Shown here piece after piece: positions 10,242 through 23,010 of a stretch of 64,000 bases of DNA (positions within the stretch are counted from its first letter, which is position 1; each line of letters opens with the position of its first letter). The stretch comes from Gentiana macrophylla (lineage: Eukaryota; Streptophyta; Magnoliopsida; Gentianales; Gentianaceae), in NCBI GenBank assembly GCA_026214975.1, contig CM047805.1, positions 63,317,368-63,381,367 of the forward strand. Direction: 5' to 3'. The notes beneath the pieces are model-generated. The model saw only the letters and a program-made list of their open reading frames with translations. It was not told the DNA's origin and searched no databases. The translations under genes were made by a program, and so were the position numbers.

Positions 10242-10683
10242 TACTAGCATAAATTTTCACTAAGACCATAACATTTTTAGGGGTTCGTGCCTACCTGCCG
10301 ACCATAATGAAGCAGGCACTCACCACCGTTTCAAGAAAAATTTGAAGAAATCGATTGGATTAATAGATTTTTTTTGTAGGGTAGATTAATAGATATTATT
10401 CCCTTCCAAAAGGTACATGAAGAAACCACATATTTTCTGTCTGCAAAATAAGAACAAAATAACAACCACAATAATAAAGTGCTAAAAATAATATGAAGTC
10501 AAAGTTTAGAAAAAGCATAGGGTGAAAACATGTGGTAGTATTTATCTTTAAAGAGTAAAATCCTCAAATCTGACTTTGGTAAAAATTAATAGTGTGTGTT
10601 GCACTCCTAAGGTTCGACAACCCATTGGTAATTTTCGTGTGTAGTGAAAAAGACCATGAACCACCGTATTATTCAATGCTCAA
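10242..10683. other. No gene seen
   Basis: AT-rich sequence between the copia LTR and the MITE; nothing recognisable. Confidence 0.5.
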
Positions 10684-10691
10684 GTTGTAAG

Positions 10692-11273
10692 CTATGAAGC
10701 ACCGACACTTCAACTTGGGCGTCGTGGTCACATTCCCGACGGGTGTCCGACACGTGTCGGTTGATTAAAATAATATTATTTAAAATTATATATCCGACAT
10801 GATGTTGACACTCTCAAATGATCTTTGAACCCAATTTTGTAAATTTTGTTTTTTTCTTTATTTGCCTTTCTTCTTGATGGAAACGTTAAAATACATGATT
10901 TTCATCACTATTATAATTTAACAAATAATATGTCGTATTAATATTTTTAATTTTTTTTTTTTAATTTTAAGTTTTTTCAATGAAAACGTTAAAATATACG
11001 ATTTTCATCACTATAATAATTTAATAAATAATATGCCGTATTCAGTTTATATTTTTTTTTTGTTGATAAACATTCATTTTTACAATTTATATAATATTTT
11101 GAAGTTATTCACAATTTTTTTTGGAACCGTATAAAGGCCGAATATCTATTTTAGATACTCATAAAGTTTAAACGTATCGGCGGCGTGTCGTGTCCTTAAA
11201 TTTTGGTATTAGCCAATCGTCGTGTGTGTAACATGTCGTGCGGCGTGTCCGTGTCCGTGTTTGTGCTTCGTAG
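10692..11273. mobile_element. hAT-type MITE with inverted ends and 8-bp duplication
   Basis: Left end CTATGAAGCACCGACAC is an imperfect inverse of the right end GTGTTTGTGCTTCGTAG. It is flanked by GTTGTAAG (10684-10691) and GTCGTAAG (11274-11281), an 8-bp duplication with one mismatch. An 8-bp target site and a non-coding 582-bp body fit a hAT-derived MITE. The interior contains two similar AT-rich blocks near 10880 and 10980. Confidence 0.7.
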
Positions 11274-11281
11274 GTCGTAAG

Positions 11282-12284
11282 GAATATATAATCAAGGATG
11301 GGATTGATAATAACAGCATGGTTCTTAGGATTGATCAGGGTATTATTATTATTCCGTAGGATTGATTAGGCCTCCTCTGATAGGGTGGAGATAAAATTTG
11401 CTACGGCACGGTCATGGACAAGCTTATACCATTTCGCTCCACGAGCAGAATCTTTTAATTTCTTCACTGTCAGGAGGCCTATCGCGCACCTATATTATTC
11501 TTTGCCCCAAAGGCATATCCATAGGAGCTAAGAGAGTGCTTCCTTTGTCGAGCATTATAATCCTCTCCTCGGACGAGCATTAGAATCCTTATCAGTCGAG
11601 TGGCGTACGCACCTCTCATCTGCGTTCCCTCCCCCTACGGTCGGGTAGAAAAACTTTTTAATTTATGATTTTTAATAGTTATAATTGGACAAAAGACACG
11701 GAAACCAAAGATATTAAGGAAAAAGAATTATTAATATAAGATTAAAAAAACATAAAAATTACCTTATGATATACAGGGTAAATCGTGTTTGAACATCATA
11801 ATTCTTGCAATTATACCGGATTCAGATAAACCAACCTCCTCCAAAAACCTGGATTGGATCCTCATTTACATATCATTTTGGATTCGGATATACCAACCCG
11901 TCTTCTTCGTGATTTGATACACAAGCTTCCCTCTTAATACATACAAATTCAACCAAATAGAAGTGATGAAGCTACTTGGAGCTTGACGTCACAGTGTTGG
12001 TTGGTTGGATTTAGTAGAGTAGCCGCAAGTAAAAAGATGCGGCGAACGATTTCCAAAGGTTAGAAGATATATATGGTTTTGAAAGTAATGTTGCCCTACA
12101 TCTAACGCTTTAGCTTAAATCAATCATAATGAACGGTTTAGGTTGCTAGACATGGATGGAGGGGATTGAAATGACATGGATGGTGGGGATTGAAAGGAGA
12201 GAGTATTAGAGAATTGTGTGTATGATGTTTATTTTAATAAAGTATAAGAGAATTGTGTGTATGATGTTTTTTTAATGATGTTTG
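11282..12284. other. No gene seen
   Basis: A somewhat GC-richer stretch at 11390-11650 reads openly for about 60 codons on +, without recognisable motifs. The rest is AT-rich and unassigned. Confidence 0.45.
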
Positions 12285-12645
12285 ATTTCGTCTTGAGCTT
12301 GACTCGTTAAGATGTAAATATCAAAGTCTAAATACAAAAATAACATATTATAGGTCAATGTGTTATAAATCATGCAACAAAAAATACTAGAAAATTTTCC
12401 AAATCTTATATAAATTCAATTTATAATCCCTGTTAAATTAATAAATGACTTATTATCTTTTCTTTGTGAGAGTTATTGTAAATTTCTTAATTTATATAAG
12501 TAGTTTGGCAAACATAATCGAACGTTCATTAACTGCTCGTGAAAAACGAGCTCACAATCATGTTTGAACTCACTCATAAAGCCTAAATAAACAAACAATC
12601 ATGAATACAATCGAAGTCGAACACAACTCATTATAATAGACATTA
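12285..12645. mobile_element. Degraded relative of the hAT MITE at 42435-42944
   Basis: Blocks such as ACATAATCGAACGTTC and CACAATCATGTT, together with CTCGTTAAGAT.TAAA, recur in the same order as in the element inserted in the right LTR of the Athila-like retrotransposon. Terminal repeats are no longer visible, so the limits are approximate. Confidence 0.5.
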
Positions 12646-12708
12646 TACTGGGATCACGGTAGTCTACAAAATCTGTCCTTAAAAAAACAAAATCTGGTTC
12701 TGGTAGAC

Positions 12709-12710
<2 letters not shown>

Positions 12711-12767
<57 letters not shown>
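12711..12767. repeat. (TA)n microsatellite
   Basis: Uninterrupted TA run of 57 bases. Confidence 0.97.
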
Positions 12768-12770
<3 letters not shown>

Positions 12771-12879
12771 TGAGGATAGCAATATGTTTTTATACTTCTT
12801 GACATAACATATACTTGAAAAACAAATTAAAAAACATATAATAATAATAAACCTTTTATACGCAGTTGGACTATACTTC

Positions 12880-13139
12880 TTGACAAGAATAGAAAATATT
12901 CCTTTAATGGCACCCAATAAAGAAGGGCATGGGTAGGCAAATATGCGTTGAAACTCGTCTAGAATGGCCCAGGCTAGCCTTAGGTCTCTAGATCGTTTGA
13001 TCTCTGTCGAGAGAAAAACGTGAGCTGACGGATGGACAACATCCGGAGAATGTATCAGTCGGTTGCGCCAAAACCATATTCCACAAGTAATTTCGCGGAA
13101 GAGGTACGACCACCGTTTGGTTGAATTTGTTGCTGCCAA
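12880..13139 (-). pseudogene. Open fragment resembling the tail of a plant LINE RT region
   Basis: The - strand reads a stretch with CGIWFWRNRLIHSP and LRLAWAILDEF before running into intron-like or AT repeat sequence. The W.IW.WRN pattern recalls the zinc-binding RT-associated region of plant non-LTR retrotransposons. The match is short, and no RT motifs are present nearby. It may also be a fragment of something else. Confidence 0.3.
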
Positions 13140-13465
13140 CGAAGGTGTAAGGTTGTTGACAACCCAATCATGCGCATCAACCCAATTATTTATTGATTTT
13201 TAAAACATACATTATTAGTAGTTACGAATATACTCAATGATTGTCATATTTTTATCCTTTATTCTTTCATACATGGACAGAGCCACTCTATGGGCTGAGG
13301 GGGGCTAAGCCCACCCAGCCCTCGGCCCTTTTTTTATTTTTTTTACTTAAGTAGATAGCATGAAACAAACTTTTAGCCCACCCCTTCAAATATTTTATCT
13401 ATACATAAGCTCCATTCATTTTTCTTGTCAAGAAATAGAAAAAGAAAAAAGAAAAATGTCATTAG
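13140..13465. other. No gene seen
   Basis: Contains a G/C-biased phrase near 13275-13330 (GGGCTGAGGGGGGCTAAGCC followed by CCCTCGGCCC and a T run) that looks like the end of an old transposon. Not identified. Confidence 0.4.
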
Positions 13466-13660
13466 TGTTATAAAACTAATATAAGAAAGAACAGAAACAA
13501 AGTAATGAAGAAGAAAGGAGAAACGACTTGTGTATTATTCCAATGATATAGGGGTATTTATAGTAGAGATTACAATGTGAACACAATAATGAATTAATCA
13601 CAAATCTACTTAAATCAATCGGAATAATAGATAATCCATCAATGATATTATTTCATAACA
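13466..13660 (-). repeat. 3' LTR of the copia element
   Basis: Matches 19064-19260 with few substitutions and indels. TG...CA borders lie within short inverted TGTTAT/ATAACA ends, and a polypurine tract (complement of 13661-13672) adjoins it. Confidence 0.85.
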
Positions 13661-14379
13661 CTCCCCTCTGGATATCTATTATTTAAACATACAATGAGAT
13701 ATGATACGCCTCATTAAAACCTTACTAAGAAAACCCAGGTGGGAAAAAAATCTTAATTAAGGAAAAGAGTACATATTTATCTCTGGTTGATTTACTCCCA
13801 CGAACCAAGCGTCAATTTCGATATTTCAATTGCCGCATCCCAATGCTCTTCAATGGTCTTTCAAATGTTGCGATTATTAATCGCCTTGATAAATAATTAT
13901 CGGTTGACCGGATCACATTTGCATCAATCTCCTCATTCTTTTGCAAATCATGAGTAAAGAATAACTTGGGTGAAATATGTTTTGTTAATCTCCATTAATA
14001 TAGCCTCACTTCAATTGAGATATGCAAGATGCATTGTCTTCATGCAATTAAATAATTTCCATTCTCATCTAGACAATGTCTCAATTAATTGTCTCGATCG
14101 TAGTTGCATAACGTATATGTCATGTACTATTAACTTTGCTAGAAAAACCCGGTGGGAAAAAAACTAGACAAGGTAAATAGTTCATGTCATATGCTTTTAT
14201 GTGTTGCAATCGATTTGTCTCATTAAAAACCTTTAACTAAGAAAACCCTTTAAAAAAACTTGGTTAAAGGAAAAGAAGTACAATCATTGGTTTTAAGACC
14301 AAATCCACACAAAAGTTTTGAAGTTGTCATTTCTTCCCGACGACAACAATCTTTCAAATGTATACATTCCATTATTATA

Positions 14380-17300
14380 AACACTTATTATCCAAAACCG
14401 ATGTAGGAATAATCTTAGTGAACAAATCATGAGATTGTCACTTGAGCGCATTTTTGCATATCACTCTCTTTAGAGTTTATTGGATAGTCGAATGTAGGGG
14501 CTAATAAGCGTCATTCCCACTACTAACTTGTGCAACACATGCAACACAATCAACATCAGAATCACTAAATAACGGGGAAGTAATATAATCGAAATTTGCA
14601 TGCATATATTTCCACTATCATGCATCGTAATTCCTTAAAATTTATGACATTAACCATGCATTACTTACATATTCCTTTCTCAATAGAATCTACTCAATCT
14701 GGTCATACTACATTCAACATGAATGATAACGACCTTAACCATACGCATGTTGCGATTGTCATATTAATTCATTTCGAAATCCACCAAGGATTTTCATATC
14801 AATATTAATGTCTAACGACCGTAAATATACCATCATGACATAAAGTTATCGCCGGATATATTAGTTAGCGGAACATTATATTATCTATAATGGGAGAATA
14901 TATTTGATCATTAACAAACAAATATTTCCAATTCAAACTCAACCTCAATTGCTTATTTCATTTTTACCTAGTCCGAGTGTTTATGGCACTCTGCGAATGA
15001 CTTAAATAAATCGGATCCGAGATATAATAATAGCAATTAAAGAGGCAAATATGTCGTCGATTTACTATGATATTTTATTATAAATTTCTCCCATAAAATT
15101 CATTGCTAATTCAATATTAGTATAAACCAATTCCTTATCAATGTATGGATTGATTGTTCGCAACCCCAATATTTAATCATTTGATGCACGTGCTAATTTA
15201 TTCGGGGTTTTCGCCTTTCAGACGAATCTCTTTAAGAGTTTTCATGAGTGATCGAATATCAATAATAAATTGATCATTCTTCCGCTGGATTTTTATCTTT
15301 AACACCGATCGGTCTTCTACGCTCGGCGTAGAAATATCTTTAATCATCTTGTTGGTGCATTTATAAATAATCACTCATTTAATTTCAATATAGGCATCGG
15401 CATATTACTTGTTAAATACTACAAGTAAGATTATTTTCATGATTCGATTAAAGCGATGCGTGGAAGATCGTTTATCTTGTTAAAATTTCTCGGCATTCTT
15501 TTATTCTAACATGAGATTTTCTTTATCTCCCCTAATGCCGAGAATCGATCTTCATCGAACATGTTGCACCGAAAGCTATACATTGATGCTCTTTTATTCG
15601 CTTCATGCGATTTACACATATAAAACATAGTGGTTTCAATTAAATATCTCATTCTATGAGATTTTTGAAAGCAATATCTCTCTTGCGCTTCATGCGTTTA
15701 ATATATCACTATGTGATTTTAGATTCTTCAAGAATCGTTCAAATTATTTTTCACGTCATATGTCGAGAAATCACTAGAGTGAGACACTGAACTTTTGGTT
15801 CATATTCTCCATTTTCTCGGAAAATATTCGATTTATGCAAAATGTGCATAAAATCTACCCTTTGTGGGTTTTATGTCAATGAATAATATATGAACTCATG
15901 GTTCATATATGTCAATGTTTGTCATGAGATATAATTACTAATGGACATTCCTTCCCGTATTCTCGGACAACATTTTTAATTTTCACAATCGATATATAGA
16001 AAATTTGCAATAACCCGTGAAGGATTCAATTTTTCAATATTAAATCCTCTTATGCGGGTATCAACAAACATTTTTCATGTTTTCAATCAAAGGGATTTAA
16101 ATAATCACTTCTGGAGATTGATATTTCAATATCGATTCATCCATTGTCTCATTTTGATATGACCACAACAACTGATATCTCCAGAATAATATTATTTTGT
16201 CACGTTCGCTTCGTGGAACGGATTGATGCATCTTAGGTTTTAGTGTGGTCGCATCCACATCATTGAATGGACTTGTACTTGTATAACATGATGCATCTTA
16301 TATAATCTGACACATATATCATTGCATAAATTAATTATGCATATAATATTGGTCACACTCTTTCTAGGAATATACAAGTCTTGTCATTTATAACAAGTTT
16401 CTCTGTCTCAATATGATATCCATTTTCACAAATATATCCAATACTCGATAAAATTTCTTGAGACACGGAGATCGAGTACTTTAGTTCAAACGATTTTGTA
16501 TCAATGGCTCTTTCGAGGCATTGTATTCATATAGCACTTGCACGCTTTTACATTCAACGCTTCTACCATATTTTCTTCTAAGATATTCTCTTTATTTCGC
16601 AATATAACATGCGTTTCGTGACTATCGATGAGACAAATATTGCCATTACCATCTTCATCAATGAATATCATTTTTATGGCTTCCATTTTTCTTTTTTCGA
16701 TCAATAATTTGTTCCACAAAATCATAATTATCACAAGGCATAGTATAAATGAATAACAACCTACATATGATTGAAGAAATAATGATATTGATTACAAAAT
16801 AAATGACCAATATATAGTCCAGTCATACATGCACATTCATATTAATACCGGATATTAATCAAAACTATATCGCTTATTCGGTTTGAAGAAAAGTGATGCA
16901 AATTTAACATATTGTAAACCTTCACATGGCTATTAGCAAAATGTATAGATTAACAAATTCTCGCTAACTGGACAATGAGTATTCGAGCTAAATATATCTA
17001 CATTTACTAAAATGGAGCAGTAAATCATCCACTAAAAACGAGGAAACATACATATTTGTTAAAGAAATACTCATGTTAATCAATCTTCCGCCTCTTATTA
17101 TTATTTTATTTTTATAAGATCCGAGAATAAGCTTAATACCACTTGATTCATGTGAGTCACCCGATGGGCTCATTTATTCGAGACAATGATTGGAAATTTG
17201 TTTACGCATATTTTGAATCAATTTTCCTCTTATCGAGGACGGACGATAGCTCCGCAACTATACGGCATGTCCTTGTCAACATAAACCACCAACACATTCA

Positions 17301-18950
17301 AATTAACGCCTTATGCCATTGTCTTAAAACAAAATTCGGGAATTCTCTCACTATAAATAAGAAATATGATCGGGAAATATCATAATGAATAAGACAATAA
17401 TAGAGAGTATAAACGGAAAGTAGTATAAATAAATAAAACTCATCTCAGAAATTTCCTCCGGTGTCATATTAGGTTCAGAGAAATTAATTGGTTCCATTCG
17501 GAAAACCACGGTGCAGATATAGCAACCACGCCAACAACCTGGAACATTGTGTCGCATTCATTTCGAATGGATCGCACTTTTTGATTGATAAGGCAGGACA
17601 TATGATAAGACCAGAATATATCTTCCCTCGATTTCATCACATAATTTCAAATGTGATTTAATAAAAATGATTTGATTATATTCTCGAGTGGTCGAACCTC
17701 TTTCAAATTGTTCTATAATTAATACGGATCTCGAACCTTTCAGATGGTTCAGAATTCATACGGATCTTTCACCGTTAAATACTCTTTTTCTTTCAAATGG
17801 ATCCACAATTTTTTTTCGGATCCATAATTTATACGGATTTCCATGATTCATATGGATCCATAATTCATACGGATCCACGGTTCATTCTTTAAATGACATG
17901 TCAACATGAGTATTCGACATGTGTGACATTTATTTATGTGAATTTCATATTCACTTCGTCACTCTTTGACATGTCTATTTATGTGAATTTCATACTCACT
18001 TTTAGCCTTCAAGGCTTCAAATCAAATTGATAGATATATATATTATAATGTTATTGGATTCTTTTTCAAAAATCTAGGTCACCCGGCCATAAACGATTAG
18101 GTGTGCAATTATATGGGGAAGACGTGCATCTAGAGTAAATAAGCTTTTAAACAATTCTCAAAGAAAACCATATACCCAATCTATATAAAAAATGAACGAA
18201 AACCTGCTATAATTATTCAGCGATTTCATATACTTGTTAAATAAGTATAAGAATAAAAAACAGATCATATTATACATTCATGCTCTTTTCAACGGAAAAT
18301 AATTGAAAAAAAAAAAAAACAAGCCAGCGATTTGATTTCCTCATAAAACAAATATAGCTGCCTAATTTTATTTTATTTTGTTTATCCACATAGATTAACC
18401 GAAAAGCCTTAGATTCAAGATATTGAGACAATTTGTTCAAACCTATATAATTATCTAGTTTCACAAATTGGATCGTTAAAAAAAATCATAAAGAGGATCG
18501 AATACGATAAAACCATAAGCGATAGATCTGGCGCCATATAACGTAATACGTTTAAAAGATTGAGTAGAAAGGGCATACCGGATCGGATCAAAACATACCA
18601 GATCGCATGTGGGAATTCGAATGACGAGATACATTTATACGCATTGTAAATCATTTGAAGCATGGCATGCAAAAATCGAGTGAATTTATTATCACATTGT
18701 AGATCTCAATTTGGCAAGCCACCACCAAATCACCATCAATAACGTAAATAGTAATTTCTCCAGGTTGGCTCTGGGAAAAGATAAAACAAATCAGTAAATA
18801 AATAATTATTATGAAGCCCAAATGAATATCAACATAAAATAAAAATAAAAATAAAACAACTTCCCTTCATATGCTCATGGATCTTGTCCCTACACATAAA
18901 TAATACGACCATTCCAGCATGCTATGAATTGATGGGATCATGGAATTTCG
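14380..18950 (-). pseudogene. Degenerate copia gag-pol
   Basis: On the - strand a protease-like core CLIDSHETHVI occurs near 16626, where the usual copia form is DSATTHTI. An RNase H end, DLFTKIIPTSVLDNK, occurs near 14390-14430. Upstream of the protease, 17-19 kb should be gag but is unreadable. The distance from protease to RNase H end is only about 2.2 kb, short of the usual 3 kb or more, so part of integrase/RT is probably deleted. No frame longer than about 80 codons remains. Confidence 0.6.
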
Positions 18951-19045
18951 GCATCCTTGAAGCACCGATGTGCAGGTTATAAGGAGTAAGTTTTTGGTAA
19001 ATTGATAGGAGACGTGATCAAGAATAAGAGACGTGAGATCAGTAG

Positions 19046-19063
19046 AGACTCGTGCTGATAACG
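19046..19063 (-). other. Primer-binding site of the copia element
   Basis: CGTTATCAGCACGAG on the - strand starts directly at the inner edge of the right LTR. This form, close to the initiator-methionine tRNA site TGGTATCAGAGC, is frequent in plant copia elements. Confidence 0.6.
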
Positions 19064-19260
19064 TGTTATAAAACTAATATAAGAAAGAACAGAAACAAAG
19101 TAATGAAGAGAAAGGAGAAACGCTTGTGTATTATTCCAATGATATAAGGGGGTATTTATAGTAGAGATTACAATGTGAACACAATAATCTGAATTAATCA
19201 CAAATCTACTTAAATCAATCAGAATAATAGATAATCCATCAATGATATTATTTCATAACA
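19064..19260 (-). repeat. 5' LTR of the copia element
   Basis: Partner of 13466-13660. It is followed by the target duplication ATTAG. Confidence 0.85.
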
Positions 19261-20720
19261 ATTAGTTGTCATTATTACTTGTTATTATGACTTGTTATGA
19301 TTAGTGTAAAAGAATTCCTCTTGAAAATAAATTAAGAACCGTCACTGAATTATTACTTGATTAAATCAAATGGAAAATTAGGGATAATGACACTATCCGG
19401 AATATTTTTAAGAATATAATAAATTTACATATTTTTTATAGGGAGAATGACAATCGCATAATTTTATAGCGAGAAAGATAAACAAATGAATCTCGAAAAT
19501 CGGTGAATCTCTCAGGTGAATCCGAAATCGGTGAATTTCGACAATGAATTTTGAAAATCGGTGAATTTCGACGATGAATTTTAATAAATGAATTTCGGCG
19601 TGAATTTAAGCAGTGAATTTCGATAGTGAATGAATAGTTTTGTCGCTTTATGCAAAAGTTTCAAAAGACCGTCCTTTTACTCAATTGATAAAATATTTAT
19701 GCTATTCTCCTCATTTCTCCTAAATCAAAATGGTTTTTCCAAAAGTTATTTTTACTTCTAATTTCTATACTAATTTTTTGGGCTATGATTTGTACTCCAT
19801 TCATTTCACCTCTACACCTCTACTCTACCGACGCACCACACCGCTTTCACCAAATCGATTTTGTAAAAGTCGGTTTTGGAGTCAAAAACCGATTTTTCCT
19901 GAGTTGATTTAGAATCGATTCTCACTTGAAAGTCGATTTTGATTTGAACCGACTTTTACAATTTTAATTTTATTGTGCTACATAGGTAAATAAAGGCCCC
20001 GCCATTATTTCCGGTATAAAAGAACACTATAAAAAATTTATTCTAAATTTCACTGCCCACCAGAAAAATATTTCCTGGCTCCTTCATTGCTTTCATATAT
20101 CATTCTCTTTTGTAAGAGAGAGATGTTTCGTGCGTTTTTAGTAAAAAAGGTTTGAGTTTAGTTGAGTATGTCGAATGGAGTTCCACCCATGTAATGATGT
20201 CTTGTGCATTGAATACGCTTAATAAAATTACTTTTACCTATCAAAAAAAAAAATTTATTCTTGAGGTATATATTTAATACTAATTTATATTTCTCTCGAT
20301 TAATTAATTTCTTTGACCTTTTCAAAAAATTTTAAATAAATGTCCTATAATTTAGGAGGTACATGAGACGGTGTGTGATTGGCTTTATCTCATTTTCCTA
20401 CATTTCTCGGAAGGAAAATACAGTGGTGATACATCCACTACTTTTTCAACCACAACATCTTTACACAACACAATCAACACTTGCATATTCTCATTGGGAC
20501 CCATCACAAAAATAATTGATCACTTTAATCAACGACTCACCACGCGTGTAGTGGTTTTTACATTACACAAAAATGTAGTGCACATATCATTATTCAGGAA
20601 AATATACGTTGGGCAGAAGATAAAAAAACAAAAGCAATCGCTTTACTTTTCCTTCTGCTTTTGGTCGATTGCAATTGCTTTGCAGTGTACAATTAATGTG
20701 AAAAGTACTAAAAAAAAAAA

Positions 20721-20775
<55 letters not shown>

Positions 20776-20920
20776 TGATCACATAATCACAAGGCATAAT
20801 GCATGCCATGCGCTTCATTCCAATTTAGATTCATGATGTTGGTGTGCCTTTATGTGCTGTATAGTGTGCTGATACGCAGTAAGTAAAGGTTTTGAAGGAA
20901 TTAAATAAGATAAACATACA
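19261..20920. other. No gene seen; degenerate short repeats and a microsatellite
   Basis: At about 19480-19640 a GTGAATTTCGA-like unit recurs irregularly (for example GAATTTCGACAATGAATTTT and GAATTTCGACGATGAATTTT). At 20722-20772 there is a (TA)n run. A GATTTTG/AAAACCGA mirror-rich stretch lies at 19850-19960. No coding evidence. Confidence 0.5.
20722..20772. repeat. (TA)n microsatellite
   Basis: Uninterrupted TA run of 51 bases. Confidence 0.97.
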
Positions 20921-22182
20921 TCTATATCTAATAAGAAGAGAGGAAGATTCATCCAGCAGCCTCCATGTCGCCCCTTTCTCCAACTTTTGAGTGCTCTCCT
21001 GCTTGACACGTGTCAAGCTCTCAACTTGACCACGTGTCAGCTGCTTTATATGAAAAAAAAACATATATCTATTATCCCTCTTGGCTGGATCCAGCCTGTA
21101 TTGCACTCATCTTTCTCATCTGCTTCTCCAAAGCCTCCCCTGCCATTCCGTCCTTTCTTCTTCCCCCCTCATTTTACACCACACATTTCTTCTACTTATC
21201 AACAAAACATTATACCTCTTCATAACATATTACTTTAAGCTTACTTTGGGTTTTGATTATCAGCAACCTCCGGCGCTTGCTTGGTTGTAGGATTTCTTTG
21301 AATGGCCTGGGTATATGCAATATTTTTTGGAATATAGATCGGTTTACTACTATACCCAGTGGATTTTGTGGCTTGCTCTGACTAATCTTAGATTTCTTAC
21401 TTCGATTTTTATTGATTCTGGCGGCGGCAGATGAGTGTCTGAATCATTTCTTTTATGGGGTAAAAGCTTCAAACTTTTTGTGCAGTATACTTAGGAATGT
21501 TTATTGTTGGATATATATACTATAGAGTTGTATTCTACATAAACTCTAATTTTTATGCAGGTGCTGCTTGTGTTGAATAAATGTAGTACTTTCTGCCATT
21601 CATATTCTACTTTCTGCCATTTACATTTTTTTTTACGACATTAGGTCCTGGAATCAATTTTCCTTTGCTCTTCATTCAGGTATGAATGAACAAGATGTTC
21701 CTGGAATCAATTTTCCTTTATTGCTGCTCTGTTAACCTGCTAATTTGAGTTAAATGCTTCCATTGTATTAATTGTTTGCATTGCATTACATAGCTTCTCT
21801 TTAGGTTGATATCTCCATATCTCCATAGCATCTCCAGGTTCACAGCTTCACAGTGCCCGAGAGAAAAGTGAACAGTTTTATGATGCAGGCATTGAATTTT
21901 TTTAGACTATTGCTATGTTATTGGAACAAAGAAGATTATGTTAAGTTTCATTTATGTTTTGGAAAATAGGTATAATGTGCTTTAATCTTTTTGCTTCAAC
22001 GATTTTAAGAAAATGTACTGATACATCTAATATATATATTTTTAAAATATCCTATACAGGGGCAGAAGAAAACAATGCACAAAAGGCCATATTTACAGAT
22101 TGTGTAGATTTTCATGCATAATATGCTATGATTATACATCTAAATACCATATATGACTTACATGTCAGTTTTCACATTGCAG

Positions 22183-23010
22183 GTTACCCTTGCATTGGCA
22201 ATTGCAGAAGCCGTATACGAGTTTGAACATAGAGACATGCACTGTTATGGTTGCTCATATTATTCATGTAGTCTAATGCTTGTATTGTGACCATGTCCAT
22301 GTGTGTAATAATTTGGTGGGAACAGGGGAAACGTTCTGGTACGCTGTGGAGATTCTGAAAATATGTGTTTCATTCTTGAGGGACGAAAAATTCATGTCAA
22401 GACCTTCGGATTATCGATTTGAATAATTGATTTCACTCTTTCAAGATTGAAAACAGGTCAATGTTGTTATTTATGATGCCATATTTGAGTGTTCAGGTTT
22501 TTCATGCAGTTGTAAATGTTTTTTTTGCCTACAGGAGATGATATATTGTTTTTCGACCTCTCATTGGATCCTGAAATCTATGATGGCCCAAAAGGACATA
22601 AACAAGTAACTTAGTTTTCAGAAGCCTCTTTGTTCATAAAAATAACCCAAAATGAAAATATCGTTTGTCTTTTGAATCGTGTTTATCTAACCATGTGGTG
22701 TACGATTGCAGTTTGATACATATAGGAAAATGAAAGAAGTTAACGATGATTGCTGGGAGGGAAGGTATAAAACTGCAGATTGTTAATTTGGATTTGATAA
22801 GTTTGCTTATTTTTAGAAAGTAACTTTGGCTGTTAAATCTGAATGCCCAAAAAGGGTTCCTAATCGCAGTGAAAAGTTCATCGAGACCTTCTCCCATTCA
22901 TTTTCCTTCAAAATGCAAATGCTGGTTTTTTTTTGGTTTTGTTTTGTATAGTTACCCCAAAACAAATGTATTATGGCTGGAGTACTTGGTCCACATTCTT
23001 ATGTTCAATA
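22183..23010 (+). pseudogene. Captured fragment of a haspin (histone H3 Thr3) kinase gene
   Basis: Five exon-like blocks: 22183-22244, 22326-22456, 22535-22605, 22712-22764 and 22952 to about 23010. All have AG before them, and the second to fourth have GT after them. Joined phases read the haspin C-lobe in order: ALAIAEAVYEFEHRDMH with the catalytic HRD, GNVLVRCGDSENM, IIDFTLSRLKT where DFT replaces DFG (a haspin hallmark), FFDLSLDPEIYDGPKG, YRKMKEVNDDCWEG, and YPKTNVLWLEYLVHILM. Haspin phosphorylates histone H3 Thr3 at mitosis. The N-lobe is absent. There is a TGA inside exon 2 (22420-22422), and the donor after exon 1 is TT instead of GT, so the piece is dead. Confidence 0.82.

Larger units (their letters stand above)
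13466..19260 (-). mobile_element. Old Ty1/copia retrotransposon with short LTRs
   Basis: Two near-identical LTRs of about 196 bp (TGTTAT...ATAACA) bound a 5.8-kb unit flanked by the 5-bp duplication ATTAG (13461-13465 and 19261-19265). Orientation is - : a primer-binding-like CGTTATCAGCACGAG lies just inside the right LTR, a purine tract AGAGGGGAG just inside the left LTR, and protease-like and RNase H-like remnants read on -. The coding region is riddled with stops. Confidence 0.85.

Noticed and set aside
20371..20775. 134-codon open frame on +
   Set aside because: It ends in a Tyr-Ile run translated from a TA microsatellite, and the rest shows no motif.
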